64,000 nt of DNA from Maridesulfovibrio hydrothermalis AM13 = DSM 14728 (GCF_000331025.1 NC_020055.1:1-64000), one strand, 5' to 3'. Counted from the first letter of the stretch, positions 40,211 through 49,896 are shown. The notes: generated by a model from the letters alone, not told the origin. Numbers and translations are program-made.

Positions 40211-40248
40211 AAAAAAGTCCCTCTCACCTACAGGTGAAGGGGACTTTT
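40211..40248 (-). terminator. Terminator of the OmpH-like lipoprotein gene
   Basis: AAAGTCCCCTTCACCT and AGGTGAGAGGGACTTT pair (minus strand, one mismatch) and are followed by a run of seven T, 25 bases after the stop codon. Confidence 0.9.
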
Positions 40249-40272
40249 CAAATTCAGGAAAATCAGCTGAGA

Positions 40273-40749
40273 TTATTCAGGCTTGATTTTGATAGCCATT
40301 TTGTTCATAGCTTCAATGATTTTATCACTGATGTCAGCGTCCTTGTCGTAGCTGATAGCAGATTCTGTGGAAAGGATGGCAGAGTAGCCGTTAGCTGTAC
40401 GATATTCGTCAACAGCTTTGGTGAATCCGTTCTGGAGAGCCTCAATGATTCTGTTCTGCTCAGCACCCATTTTGTTCTGGTATTCGCCGAGTGCAGCCTG
40501 AAACTTCTGAGTGTTTTCTTCAGTCTGATTGCCGGCCAGTTCTTTTTGCATTTCGGTGAAAGTGCTCTGGAATTCTTCACTTGCATTCTTCAGGTATTCC
40601 ATACCCTCAGTACCGGCTTTGCATTCTTTGAAAACCTTTTGAGTATCGACAAATCCGACTTTAGCTCCGGAGGAAGCCTGTTGTTGACAGCCCGCGATAA
40701 AAGCTGCCATAGCAATAATCAATGTTAATTTCAGTATTTTTTTGTACAT
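40273..40749 (-). CDS. OmpH/Skp-like lipoprotein
   Basis: About 158 residues from the ATG that has GGAG six bases upstream; a longer start is 12 bases earlier. A lipoprotein signal peptide is clear (LTLIIAMAAFIAGC), and Cys would be lipidated. The mature protein begins like OmpH/Skp (KVGFVDTQKVFKE), followed by two helices that form the tentacle of the chaperone fold. It may be a membrane-tethered relative of the Skp at 49995 that assists outer-membrane protein folding. It is monocistronic. Confidence 0.85.
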   Translation of the reverse strand: MYKKILKLTLIIAMAAFIAGCQQQASSGAKVGFVDTQKVFKECKAGTEGMEYLKNASEEFQSTFTEMQKELAGNQTEENTQKFQAALGEYQNKMGAEQNRIIEALQNGFTKAVDEYRTANGYSAILSTESAISYDKDADISDKIIEAMNKMAIKIKPE

Positions 40750-41002
40750 TTTGATCTCCATTTTTAGGTTTGATTTATCGTTTAGTCACTCTGTATATAC
40801 ACGCAAGGCGTAGCTGTAAAATGAAAAAGTGGATATTAGCAAGAAATCCAGACATAAAATTAACTTGGTAGACATTTTTAAATTTTGGTTTAGAATATGT
40901 CTTAATTAAGATAAAATGTTAATTCAGATTTTAATATGTGTAATAAATTTTGGCGATAATGAGTTTTTACTTAGTCAAATATAAAATATTGAGGACAGGA
41001 AA

Positions 41003-42424
41003 ATGAGAACTAAAGTAATTGCCACCTTAGGCCCCGCCTCCGGAAATGTTGAAACAATTCGCAAAATGGTTCTGAACGGAGTCAGAATTCTGCGGCTTAA
41101 CTTCTCTCACTCCGATGCTGAAAGCTTTCGTCCGCTGATTGCAAAAATCCGTCAGGTTGAAGAAGATCTGAATATCCCTCTCACTGTAATGGGTGATCTT
41201 TGCGGCCCTAAAATCAGAATCGGCGTGGTTGATGGTGCTCCTCATGAAATTAATGCGCACTCTGATGTGTATCTCGGCCTCCCCGAAATCGCAGGCAAAG
41301 CAACAGACAGACCTTTTATTCCACTGGATCAGACCGAACTTCTGCAGGGTCTTGAAGATGGAATGGAAGTATCTTTAAGTGATGGCATGCTTCAGTTCAA
41401 AGTAACTGAAACTATTGAAAAGGATAAACTTTACAGACTGGAAGCGCAGAATGGCGGTCTTTTATCCTCCCGTAAGGGGATCACTTTTCCAGGTAAAAAT
41501 ATAGCTTTAGCAGCTTTTACCGACAAAGACAGAGTAGATCTTACCGGCTGTATTGATATCGGTGTTGATGCGGTTGCTATGTCGTTTGTTCAAACAGCAA
41601 GCGATGTTGAAGATGTTCAGGCCGAAATCGCTAAACGTGGAGTCTGGCTGCCGGTTATTGCTAAGATTGAACGCCAGAATGCTGTTGATAATATCGAAGA
41701 CATTTTAAAGGTTGCTGATGGCATCATGGTTGCCCGCGGCGACTTGGGGCTTGAGTGTAAGCTGTCCGCTGTGCCTGTTATTCAGAAAAAACTGATCAGA
41801 GCAGCCCGCCATGCACAGAAACCGGTCATAGTTGCTACCCAGATGATGCTTTCTATGGTCAAGAACCCCATCCCCACCCGTGCTGAAGCTAATGATGTAG
41901 CTAACGCCATCATGGACGGTGCAGACTGCTGCATGCTTTCTGAGGAGACTGCAATCGGTGATTATCCGGCAGAAGCTGTTGGATACATCCGGGAGATTGC
42001 GGAAGGAACCGAGCCTTACTACCTGCGTCGTATTGACGGTCCTTATAAACCGAAAAAAGAAATCAATCCAATCAAGTACCTTAGCTATTCAGCTTGTTTG
42101 CTGGCGGATAATATCGACAGTCCGGCTATTCTCTGCCATTCCAGCAGCGGAGCTTCTGCAAGGGTAATATGCAGTCGCAGGCCGGAGCAGCAAATATATT
42201 GTCTGACACCGGATAAAAGTGTTCCCGGCTATCTTAATTTCTTTTGGGGCATGATTCCGGTCGTAACAGATTCTACTGTTCCTGATCACAGGAAACGGTT
42301 GGAAACTTATCTTGAGGGCAATAAGGACTTTCCCAGAGGTAAAGGATATATCCTTGTCTCTGGTCAGCCTACTCCCGGACAGACCGAGTCAAAGACAAAC
42401 GAAATTAAATTGTATTATAAATAG
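41003..42424 (+). CDS. pyk: Pyruvate kinase
   Basis: A 473-residue protein that starts RTKVIATLGPASGNVETIRKMV with LNFSHSD following. VMGDLCGPKIRIG, the catalytic VARGDLGLE and the PVIVATQMMLSM/TRAEANDVANAI segments are all present, as is the C-terminal domain. It converts phosphoenolpyruvate and ADP to pyruvate and ATP, the last step of glycolysis, in the cytoplasm. The AGGACAG site fits the ATG. It is monocistronic, with its own terminator. Confidence 0.97.
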   Translation: MRTKVIATLGPASGNVETIRKMVLNGVRILRLNFSHSDAESFRPLIAKIRQVEEDLNIPLTVMGDLCGPKIRIGVVDGAPHEINAHSDVYLGLPEIAGKATDRPFIPLDQTELLQGLEDGMEVSLSDGMLQFKVTETIEKDKLYRLEAQNGGLLSSRKGITFPGKNIALAAFTDKDRVDLTGCIDIGVDAVAMSFVQTASDVEDVQAEIAKRGVWLPVIAKIERQNAVDNIEDILKVADGIMVARGDLGLECKLSAVPVIQKKLIRAARHAQKPVIVATQMMLSMVKNPIPTRAEANDVANAIMDGADCCMLSEETAIGDYPAEAVGYIREIAEGTEPYYLRRIDGPYKPKKEINPIKYLSYSACLLADNIDSPAILCHSSSGASARVICSRRPEQQIYCLTPDKSVPGYLNFFWGMIPVVTDSTVPDHRKRLETYLEGNKDFPRGKGYILVSGQPTPGQTESKTNEIKLYYK

Positions 42425-42446
42425 AATTAAATCAGATATAAGCTTA

Positions 42447-42482
42447 AAACTCCCGGAACCTGTCGGTTTCGGGAGTTTTTTA
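42447..42482 (+). terminator. Terminator of pyk
   Basis: AAAACTCCCG-GAACCTGTCGGTTT-CGGGAGTTTT with a T run, 23 bases after the pyk stop. It may also serve the convergent gene on the other strand. Confidence 0.9.
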
Positions 42483-42908
42483 TTACTTATCATACTCGCG
42501 GATATTATTTTTTATCAGCCCGAAAAAGGAATTGGAATCAGAACTGAATTTCCATCCAAGATGGCCCAGACATCGGCCGCAAGCCGCCACCTGCCAAGTG
42601 CAGTTTGCAAACCAGCTGAACTCTGATGAAGGGTCACCTGTACTGATACAGCCTTTTGCTGCGGAAAAGCATCTGATTTGAAATACGTAGCCGTGAGGGT
42701 TGAAAAATGAGTGTTCATGTCTTCCATTCACGCTTATGGCAAGTACTGATTCTGTTATTTCAAAACGGCACTCACGGCATATAATCTTTTTTCTGCTGGA
42801 GGGTTTTATTGGCTTTGCATCACCATTTAGTTCAGTGCCGTCTGATGGAGGGGAGAAGACCTGTTTTTTCAGCAGGGAGTATGAGTTTGGTTGAATAAGG
42901 CTTTGCAT
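42483..42908 (-). CDS. CULT-domain (cereblon-like) protein
   Basis: A 141-residue protein. After a short unstructured start, ICRECRFEITESVLAISVNGRHEHSFFNPHGYVFQIRCF, then SEFSWFANCTWQVAACGRCLGHLGWKF match the CULT domain known from the thalidomide-binding part of human cereblon and from single-domain bacterial proteins. The zinc-binding pairs CREC and CGRC are present, as are the Trp residues that form the aromatic cage (WF, TW, GW). Bacterial members bind uridine-like ligands in vitro; their role is unknown. It converges with pyk. Confidence 0.85.
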   Translation of the reverse strand: MQSLIQPNSYSLLKKQVFSPPSDGTELNGDAKPIKPSSRKKIICRECRFEITESVLAISVNGRHEHSFFNPHGYVFQIRCFSAAKGCISTGDPSSEFSWFANCTWQVAACGRCLGHLGWKFSSDSNSFFGLIKNNIREYDK

Positions 42909-42984
42909 TTGTAAAATATAGCCTGTGTATCAGAAGAAGAAAAGAGGGGAGTGGTTAAAAATATGAATTGCCATAAAATGCAGA

Positions 42985-43012
42985 AAGGCTGCTTTCGTAA
43001 GAAAGCAGCCTT
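42985..43012 (-). terminator. Terminator of the first tRNA-Asn
   Basis: AAGGCTGCTTTC-GTAA-GAAAGCAGCCTT is a perfect 12-bp stem eight bases beyond the tRNA 3' end (minus strand). Confidence 0.85.
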
Positions 43013-43020
43013 GAATTATC

Positions 43021-43096
43021 TGGCTCCCCGGGAGGGACTTGAACCCCCAACCTAGTGATTAACAGTCACCCGCTCTGCCGATTGAGCCACCGAGGA
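43021..43096 (-). tRNA. tRNA-Asn (GTT)
   Basis: The minus strand folds into a 76-base cloverleaf that starts TCCTCGGTGGCTC and ends GGGGAGCCA with encoded CCA. The anticodon loop CTGTTAA gives anticodon GTT. It is identical to the copy at 43414-43489, and each copy has its own terminator. Confidence 0.97.
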
Positions 43097-43413
43097 ATAA
43101 ATTGCGTTGAGCAGTTTCCCGCTGCAACGAAGATAGTTTTTATGTTTTTGAGTTAAACTTGTCAAACATTATCTACAGTTTAATTAAAAAAATTGTAAAT
43201 AAAACTTATATTAAAAGTAATGATCCTGAAAAGTTGAATAATAAGCAGAATTATTTTTGATGTGTAGAGAAAAGCTGATTACAATTTGCATAACAATAAA
43301 AAGTTGGCTTCGTTTTTTAAGGAACCGCAACATATAGAAAAATAGCAGATAATGAGAAAATAGCAGGCAATGAAAAAGGCTGCTTTCTTCCGAAAACAGC
43401 CTTTGAGCTTTTC
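43097..43413. other. Spacer between the two tRNA-Asn genes
   Basis: The spacer is AT-rich and holds no gene. The first 40 or so bases (AATAAATTG...GCAGTTTCCCGCTGCAACGA) are repeated after the second tRNA copy (43490-43530), so the duplicated unit includes the upstream region. It contains the terminator of the second copy. Confidence 0.7.
43375..43403 (-). terminator. Terminator of the second tRNA-Asn
   Basis: AAAGGCTG-C-TTTC and GAAA-A-CAGCCTTT pair around TTCC, ten bases beyond the tRNA 3' end. Confidence 0.8.
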
Positions 43414-43489
43414 TGGCTCCCCGGGAGGGACTTGAACCCCCAACCTAGTGATTAACAGTCACCCGCTCTGCCGATTGAGCCACCGAGGA
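43414..43489 (-). tRNA. tRNA-Asn (GTT), second copy
   Basis: Identical over 76 bases to the gene at 43021-43096, with anticodon GTT and encoded CCA. Confidence 0.97.
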
Positions 43490-43697
43490 ATAAATTGTGC
43501 TGAGCAGTTTCCCGCTGCAACGAGAATGGGTTCTACGGACTTGCCGCATAGTTGTCAAACTTTTTTTTTAAAAAATATTTGTGAACTCAAGTATACTATA
43601 AAATATGTACTTTCTTGACGACAAAGGGTAATTAGCTTAGGCAAGCAACGGATCTCGTATTTTTCTAGACTTTATTCCGTTATGGAGAATTAATAAG

Positions 43698-45293
43698 TTG
43701 AGCGGCAAGAAAAAGAAGCAAATAAAGCTGGCAACCAAATCAGAGCATGTGGCAACATTTATGCCCCTGCTTGAGGCTCTGCAAGCTCAGAACGAACTCA
43801 ATCAGGTTCTGAAGAATCGTGTAGAAAAAGCATGTACTCTTCTTGATGAAGGTGTAGCTCTCTATCCCAACGACTTCAGCAAAGATACAGATGTCTCAGA
43901 TATTTGGGACAATTATGACAACCTCGGAGGAGAAGAGCTTGAAGCTCTCGGCAAGAAATTTAAAATTGCCGGCAGGGTTATTACCCACCGCTCCTTCGGT
44001 AAGGTGGCATTCTTTCATCTTCAGGATCCGACCGGCAGGGTTCAGGTCTACGTAGCCAGGGATGACCTCGGCCCTGATCTGTATAAAATTTTTAAAAAAT
44101 TCGATATCGGCGACATTGTCGGCGTTGAAGGCGAGCTATTCAGAACCAAAACTGATGAACTGACCCTTAAAGCTTACAAGGTCGACCTTATTACAAAATC
44201 CATGCGTCCGCTTCCTGAGAAGTATCACGGATTGAAGGATGTTGAGACCAGATATCGGCAGCGTTATGTCGACCTGATCGTTACACCTAAAGCACGTGAA
44301 ATCTTTCAGAAAAGAACTAAGATTGTAAGGGCTCTCCGTAACTATCTTGATAATAAAGGTTTTATGGAAGTTGAGACCCCGATGATGCAGCCTATTCCGG
44401 GCGGAGCAGCAGCAAGGCCTTTTGAGACTCACCATAATGCACTTGATATGAAGCTTTATCTGCGCATTGCCCCGGAGCTTTACCTTAAGCGTCTACTTGT
44501 CGGCGGGTTTGAGAAGGTTTATGAGATCAACCGTAACTTCCGCAATGAAGGAATCTCCATCAGGCATAACCCTGAATTCACAATGCTTGAGTTCTACTGG
44601 GCCTATGCAAACTTTGAAGACCTCATGGATCTTACTGAAGATATGATCTCGTCAGTCTGTAAAGACGTAAATGGTGACACTAAAATTGAATATCAGGGTG
44701 AAAAGATAGATCTTACACCCGGCGCATGGCATCGCGTCGCTTTTCATGAATCTCTGGAGACAATCGGCAACGTAGCTCCTGAAATATATGAAGATTATGA
44801 CAAGTGTAAAGAGCTGGTGAAAAAGCTTGGCGAGAAAGCTGTAGAAGGCGAAAAACTCGGCAAGCTGCAGGCTAAGTTGTTTGATCTGCTGGTTGAACCC
44901 AAGCTGATGCAGCCTCACTTTATCTATCACTACCCGACTGATATTTCTCCTCTTTCAAGAAGAAATGAAGAAAATCCGGATATAACAGACCGTTTTGAAC
45001 TGTTTATTTACGGTCGTGAACTGGCAAATGCATTTTCAGAACTTAACGATCCCGTGGACCAGCGTTGCCGGTTCATGGAGCAGGTCGCAGAAAAAGATGC
45101 TGGAGATGATGAGGCTCATCACATGGATGAGGATTATGTTCGTGCGCTTGAGTACGGCATGCCTCCGGCAGCAGGACAGGGTATCGGTATCGATAGACTC
45201 GTTATGCTGCTGACGGACAGTGCCTCCATCAGAGAAGTTATTCTGTTTCCTCTCCTCAGGGCTGAAGCCGGTTCCGGCACTGGTGGCGCATGA
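43698..45293 (+). CDS. lysS: Lysyl-tRNA synthetase (class II)
   Basis: A 531-residue protein read from a TTG with GGAG eight bases upstream. An OB-fold anticodon domain (IAGRVITHRSFGKVAFFHLQDPTGRVQVYV, about residues 95-125) precedes the class II core. Motif 1 is GFMEVETPMMQPIPGGAAARPF, motif 2 FRNEGISIRHNPEFTMLEFYWAY and motif 3 GQGIGIDRLVMLL. It charges tRNA-Lys in the cytoplasm. It carries a Lys-rich N-terminal extension and is 20-30 residues longer than many LysS. It is first in a run of envelope genes, overlapping lolC by ATGA. Confidence 0.97.
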   Translation: MSGKKKKQIKLATKSEHVATFMPLLEALQAQNELNQVLKNRVEKACTLLDEGVALYPNDFSKDTDVSDIWDNYDNLGGEELEALGKKFKIAGRVITHRSFGKVAFFHLQDPTGRVQVYVARDDLGPDLYKIFKKFDIGDIVGVEGELFRTKTDELTLKAYKVDLITKSMRPLPEKYHGLKDVETRYRQRYVDLIVTPKAREIFQKRTKIVRALRNYLDNKGFMEVETPMMQPIPGGAAARPFETHHNALDMKLYLRIAPELYLKRLLVGGFEKVYEINRNFRNEGISIRHNPEFTMLEFYWAYANFEDLMDLTEDMISSVCKDVNGDTKIEYQGEKIDLTPGAWHRVAFHESLETIGNVAPEIYEDYDKCKELVKKLGEKAVEGEKLGKLQAKLFDLLVEPKLMQPHFIYHYPTDISPLSRRNEENPDITDRFELFIYGRELANAFSELNDPVDQRCRFMEQVAEKDAGDDEAHHMDEDYVRALEYGMPPAAGQGIGIDRLVMLLTDSASIREVILFPLLRAEAGSGTGGA

Positions 45294-46519
45294 AATTTGA
45301 ACTCTTCGTCGCACTGAGATATCTGTTTACCCTGAGAAGGAATTCCTTCATCTCGGTGATATCGCTTTTTGCTGTGTGCGGCGTTGCAATCGGGGTTGCC
45401 GCCCTTATTGTGGTGATCGGCGTTATGAACGGTTTTTCAACCGACCTGCGGGATAAAATTCTCGGAGTAAACGCCCATATCATTGTTACCGCATATGACG
45501 GTACTTTAGATAACTATCACCATATGACCGATAAAATTGAAAAGATTCCGGGCGTTACAGGTGTAACGCCCTTTATCTATTCTGAGGTGATGCTTTCCAG
45601 TGGCGGGGGAGTTAAGGGCGTTGTTTTAAGAGGTGTAGACTCTGAAACAGCTAAAGGCGTTCTCAGTCTTCCCGGCGATATAGTTTCCGGCAGCGTTGAC
45701 TCTTTGTCAAAAGATAGTAAGTTGCCTGAAATTGTTATAGGAAATCAACTGGCCAAGCGACTCGGACTCGCCGTTGGCGATACGGTTAACCTGCTGTCTC
45801 CTTCGGGAAAACGCAGTGCTGCCGGATTTACACCGAAGGTACGGGTATTTAAAGTGGGCGGAATCTTTAGAACAGGTATGTTTGAATATGATTCTTCTCT
45901 TGCATATATCAGTAATAAATCGGCTCAGAAACTGCTTGGTTTTAAACGTGATTTTGTTTCCGGTCTTGAAATTCGCTTAGCAGATGTATATGCAGTTGAT
46001 AAGATAGGCAAAGTTGTCAAAACGGAGCTTTCAGGGTATCCGGTACAGATCAGGAACTGGCAGCAGATGAATGCCAACCTGTTTGCAGCTCTTAAGCTGG
46101 AAAAAACAGCCATGTTCATCATTTTGGCAATGATTGTGATGGTCGGCTCTTTCAGTATCATTACAACTTTGGTTATGCTGGTGATGCAGAAAACCAAAGA
46201 TATTGCAGTGCTGATGTCTATGGGGGCAACTTCCGGCAGTATCAGAAGAATTTTCATGTTGCAGGGTACTTTGATAGGACTGATAGGCACAAGTTGCGGG
46301 TATCTCATCGGGGTACCGGTTGCGTTGCTTTTGAAGAAATACCAGTTTATTAAATTGCCCAGTAATGTTTATCCCGTAGATTATCTGCCTGTGCGGATGG
46401 ATTTATTTGATTTGACAATAATCGGTGTTGCGGCGTTTTCGCTTTGTTTTTTGGCTACTTTGTATCCGGCGAGACAAGCTGCTGCTCTTAAGCCGGCACA
46501 GGCTTTAAGGTATGAGTAA
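45290..46519 (+). CDS. lolC: LolC/E lipoprotein-releasing permease
   Basis: A 409-residue protein with the MacB/LolC layout: a first span (FISVISLFAVCGVAIGVAALIVVIGVMNGF), a large periplasmic domain of about 220 residues, and three C-terminal spans (from about residues 275-405) that include LMSMGATSGSIRRIFMLQGTLIG. With LolD it extracts lipoproteins from the inner membrane for delivery to the outer membrane. Only one LolC/E gene is present, so it may form a homodimer (LolF-like use). Its ATG overlaps the lysS stop, and its stop overlaps lolD. Confidence 0.93.
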   Translation: MKFELFVALRYLFTLRRNSFISVISLFAVCGVAIGVAALIVVIGVMNGFSTDLRDKILGVNAHIIVTAYDGTLDNYHHMTDKIEKIPGVTGVTPFIYSEVMLSSGGGVKGVVLRGVDSETAKGVLSLPGDIVSGSVDSLSKDSKLPEIVIGNQLAKRLGLAVGDTVNLLSPSGKRSAAGFTPKVRVFKVGGIFRTGMFEYDSSLAYISNKSAQKLLGFKRDFVSGLEIRLADVYAVDKIGKVVKTELSGYPVQIRNWQQMNANLFAALKLEKTAMFIILAMIVMVGSFSIITTLVMLVMQKTKDIAVLMSMGATSGSIRRIFMLQGTLIGLIGTSCGYLIGVPVALLLKKYQFIKLPSNVYPVDYLPVRMDLFDLTIIGVAAFSLCFLATLYPARQAAALKPAQALRYE

Positions 46520-47195
46520 TTTGCTTTACGAGCTTAAAGATGTAGTTAAGGAATTTAAGGGACCGACAGAAACTGTTCGGGTTCTGGATCATGTGAACCT
46601 TGAAGTGGATTGCGGGGAATCGCTGGCCATTATGGGATCATCTGGATCTGGTAAAACAACGCTTCTGCATATTCTCGGCACTCTTGATACCGCCTCAAGC
46701 GGTAATATTAATTTTGCTGGAATGAATATTAATGATATGACACCAGAAAAACGAGCTCAGGTCCGGAACAGGGGAATCGGGTTTGTTTTTCAGTTTCATC
46801 ACTTACTTCCGGAGTTTACTGCTCTGGAAAATGTTGCCCTTCCTGCCATGCTGGCAGGGATAAGTCAGAGTAAAGCCTCTGATATGGCCCGTGAAGCCCT
46901 TGGGCTGGTAGGTCTTGATAACAGGCTTGAACACAGGGTTACCACCTTGTCCGGTGGTGAAAGACAGAGGGCTGCTATTGCCCGGGCTGTTCTTTTGAAA
47001 CCTAAAGTTCTGCTAGCGGATGAGCCTACCGGCAACTTGGATGAGAAGACAGGGAAGATGGTTGGAGATATGCTTACTTCCCTTAATGAAGAGCTTGGAA
47101 TGACACTCATTATTGTGACTCACAATATGGAACTGGCCAGCGGGATGAACCGCCAGCTTGAGCTGCGTTCCGGAGAACTGTATGCCCAGAACTAG
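46512..47195 (+). CDS. lolD: LolD ATPase of the lipoprotein-releasing system
   Basis: A 227-residue ABC ATPase. Walker A is GSSGSGKTTLL, the Q-loop FVFQFHHLLPEF, the signature TLSGGERQRAAIARA and Walker B VLLADEPTGNLD, followed by the switch VTHN. The HHLLPEF segment is typical of the LolD/MacB group. It powers lipoprotein release by the permease encoded just before it, which it overlaps by eight bases. Confidence 0.95.
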   Translation: MSNLLYELKDVVKEFKGPTETVRVLDHVNLEVDCGESLAIMGSSGSGKTTLLHILGTLDTASSGNINFAGMNINDMTPEKRAQVRNRGIGFVFQFHHLLPEFTALENVALPAMLAGISQSKASDMAREALGLVGLDNRLEHRVTTLSGGERQRAAIARAVLLKPKVLLADEPTGNLDEKTGKMVGDMLTSLNEELGMTLIIVTHNMELASGMNRQLELRSGELYAQN

Positions 47196-49896
47196 AATTC
47201 TGTTTTTACTGATTGCGGCAACTCTTGCATTCATGCTCAACTTCGGCGCAGGCAAGGCGCAGGCTGATGAGGCCTCCAGTATTATTCTTGCTGTGCTTCC
47301 GTTTGAAGTGAATGCTGATGCGGATACTCAATACCTCAAAGACAGTTTACCCACTCTTCTATCTGACAGACTGCGTGAAGCAGGGTTCAGGGTTGTTAAT
47401 CAGAAGCGGGTCATGGAACTCGTGGATGAACAGGGTTATGAATTTCTTAATATACAATCAGCCAAAGATATGGCTTTGCTGGCCGGGGCCGGATATTCCG
47501 TTTACGGAAGTTTCAGTCAGATCGGTGAAGACCTGAGTATCGATGTTCGACTGGTTGAAGCCTTTGGCATCAAGCCGGCCGTTCCGCTTTTTGTTTCAAA
47601 GAAAGGGCTGATTAATCTCCTGCCTGCTGTAGACGAGCTGGTTTCTAAAATGAAACTGGAGCTGCTCAGTCAGGACAAAATTGTTGAAGTTGATGTGCGT
47701 GGTGTTAAAGTCCTTGATAAAGATGTTATCATGATGCGCACAAACATCAAGACCGGTGATATTTATACTCCTTCCAAAATTAATGCCGATCTCAAAAATA
47801 TATATGCACTGGGTTATTTTGACGACGTGAAAGTCATGGTGTCAGATATTCCCGGCGGTAAGAAAATTGTATTTGACGTTAAGGAAAAGCCACGTATTCA
47901 GGCCATTTCAGTTAAAGGCTCTGACGCTCTTGACTCGGAAGATATTCTGGCTGCAGTGAATACCAAAAAGGGTGCTGTCCTTAACCCTAGAGTCCTTTCA
48001 GATGATCTGAATACCGTTCGCGAGATGTATCGCAAAGAAGGATACTATAACGCTAAGATCGACTATAATCTGGAAGGCGAAGGATCGCAGGCCCGCCTTA
48101 ACCTTAATATTAATGAAGGCAAAAAACTTTATATAGAAGGCATCATCATTGAAGGGGCCAAACAGCTTGATGCTGATGAAATAAGAGCGCAGCTTGCACT
48201 GACTGAAAGAGGCTGGCTCTCATGGTTCACTAAGACAGGGGTCCTTAAGGAAGAACTTCTGGAACGTGATGCCTCTGCTATCCTTGCATACTACGGCAAC
48301 CGCGGATTCATTGATGCAAAAGTAGGCGAACCGGAAGTTGAGATTAAAGATGACGGCATCTATGTAACTTTCAAAGTTGCTGAAGGTGATCGATATAAGG
48401 TCGGCAGTGTAGCTTTTCGCGGTGATCTGATTGTAAAAAAATCAAAACTTCGTGAACTTACTGCTGCTGATGATATGGCCGACGGCGGTGAATACCTTGA
48501 TAGATCCGTTCTTCGCGAGGATATGAAAGCCATTTCCGATTATTATTCAAACTATGGTTATGCCTACGCAGAAGCCAATATCCAGTTTGATCAGGATACC
48601 ATTAACAAAACTGTCGGTATTACCTTCATGATTTCCAAGCGTCAGAAGGTACATATCAGACGTGTGATTATTCAGGGTAACTCGAAAACTCGTAATAACG
48701 TTATATTGCGTGAAATGCGTCTGGCTGACGGTGACCAGTTCAGCGGCTCCAAACTGCAACGCTCTATTGTTCGTCTTAATAAGCTGGATTATTTCAGCGA
48801 AGTTGATATCGAACCCATCCCCACAGGTGATCCCGGTGAGATGGATCTTAAAGTTAAAGTAAAGGATAAAAATACCGGTATGGTAAGTGGTGGTATCGGC
48901 TACTCCACTTCAGACAGTGTTTTTGTCTCTGCTAAAATAACCGAGCGCAACCTGTTTGGACGCGGTTGGGATTTCGGTCTTAGCGGCGGGTGGAGCTCGA
49001 AGACAATCAGTTACGGGGTTAATTTCTACAACCCGCGTGTAAATGATACACTTTGGGGAGCCGGTGGACAGACATATTGGCGTAACGAAGACTTTGACGA
49101 TTATGATAAACAGACAATCGGTGGAGCTGTAGAAGCCAGTTATCCGCTTGGAGAATATACCAACTTCTTCACCAATTATCGTCTTGATAATTATCTTATC
49201 TCTGATGTTTCAACTACTGCGGCGAAGGAGATCAAGGATATCGAAGGTTATAACTGGTCGAGTGTTGTAACTGCCGGCCTTAAAAGAGATACTACCAACA
49301 AAGCTTTTAACCCTTCTACTGGTACTTTAAATACCCTGACAGTTGAGATGGGTGGCGGTATCCTGATGGGTGATGACTCCTATGTGAAATACACGTATGA
49401 TTCAAACTACTTCACCCCGGTTTTTTGGGATCTTGTATTTCACTGGAAAGGTAGTCTCGGTTTTATTCATGATAACTTCGGTGATGGTGATATCCCTGTA
49501 TTCGAAAGATTCTACCTCGGTGGTATTAACAACGTCCGCGGTTACTCAAGCAGAGAAATATCACCTCGCGACAGTGTTTCCGGCGACCGTACCGGTGGTA
49601 ACAAGATGATGTTCATGAATTTTGAGCTATTGTTCCCCATTAATGAAGAATTCGGACTTGTCGGCGTAACTTTCTTTGATATTGGTAATGCATGGGATGA
49701 CGGGCAAAGCTTTTTCCATGATACCAAACAGGCAGATGGAAGCTCGCTTTTCCTCGGACTGTACAAAAGTATCGGTGCTGGTATACGTTGGTTCTCACCC
49801 ATGGGACCGATCAGAGTTGAGTACGGATATGGACTTGACGACCTTAAAGACAGCGGTAGACACAAGATTGAATTCTCTATGGGCCAGTTCTTTTAA
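47182..49896 (+). CDS. bamA: BamA outer-membrane assembly factor with extra N-terminal domain
   Basis: About 904 residues from the ATG inside the lolD 3' end; a start eight codons earlier is less likely because the signal peptide (RILFLLIAATLAFMLNFGAGKAQA) begins here. Residues about 28-160 form a FlgO/TolB-like domain (ILAVLPFEVNADADTQYLKDSLPTLLSDRLREAGFRVV). Five POTRA domains follow to about residue 510, then a 16-strand Omp85 barrel with the conserved VRGY loop (GGINNVRGYSSRE). BamA inserts beta-barrel proteins into the outer membrane. It is longer than the usual 800 or so residues because of the extra domain. Confidence 0.95.
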   Translation: MPRTRILFLLIAATLAFMLNFGAGKAQADEASSIILAVLPFEVNADADTQYLKDSLPTLLSDRLREAGFRVVNQKRVMELVDEQGYEFLNIQSAKDMALLAGAGYSVYGSFSQIGEDLSIDVRLVEAFGIKPAVPLFVSKKGLINLLPAVDELVSKMKLELLSQDKIVEVDVRGVKVLDKDVIMMRTNIKTGDIYTPSKINADLKNIYALGYFDDVKVMVSDIPGGKKIVFDVKEKPRIQAISVKGSDALDSEDILAAVNTKKGAVLNPRVLSDDLNTVREMYRKEGYYNAKIDYNLEGEGSQARLNLNINEGKKLYIEGIIIEGAKQLDADEIRAQLALTERGWLSWFTKTGVLKEELLERDASAILAYYGNRGFIDAKVGEPEVEIKDDGIYVTFKVAEGDRYKVGSVAFRGDLIVKKSKLRELTAADDMADGGEYLDRSVLREDMKAISDYYSNYGYAYAEANIQFDQDTINKTVGITFMISKRQKVHIRRVIIQGNSKTRNNVILREMRLADGDQFSGSKLQRSIVRLNKLDYFSEVDIEPIPTGDPGEMDLKVKVKDKNTGMVSGGIGYSTSDSVFVSAKITERNLFGRGWDFGLSGGWSSKTISYGVNFYNPRVNDTLWGAGGQTYWRNEDFDDYDKQTIGGAVEASYPLGEYTNFFTNYRLDNYLISDVSTTAAKEIKDIEGYNWSSVVTAGLKRDTTNKAFNPSTGTLNTLTVEMGGGILMGDDSYVKYTYDSNYFTPVFWDLVFHWKGSLGFIHDNFGDGDIPVFERFYLGGINNVRGYSSREISPRDSVSGDRTGGNKMMFMNFELLFPINEEFGLVGVTFFDIGNAWDDGQSFFHDTKQADGSSLFLGLYKSIGAGIRWFSPMGPIRVEYGYGLDDLKDSGRHKIEFSMGQFF

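Noticed and set aside
43021-43489. The tRNA-Asn genes as the integration target of the element
   Set aside because: Their 3' ends (GGGGAGCCA) do not match the att sequence (CTCTCCGCCA), which fits a tRNA-Ser instead.
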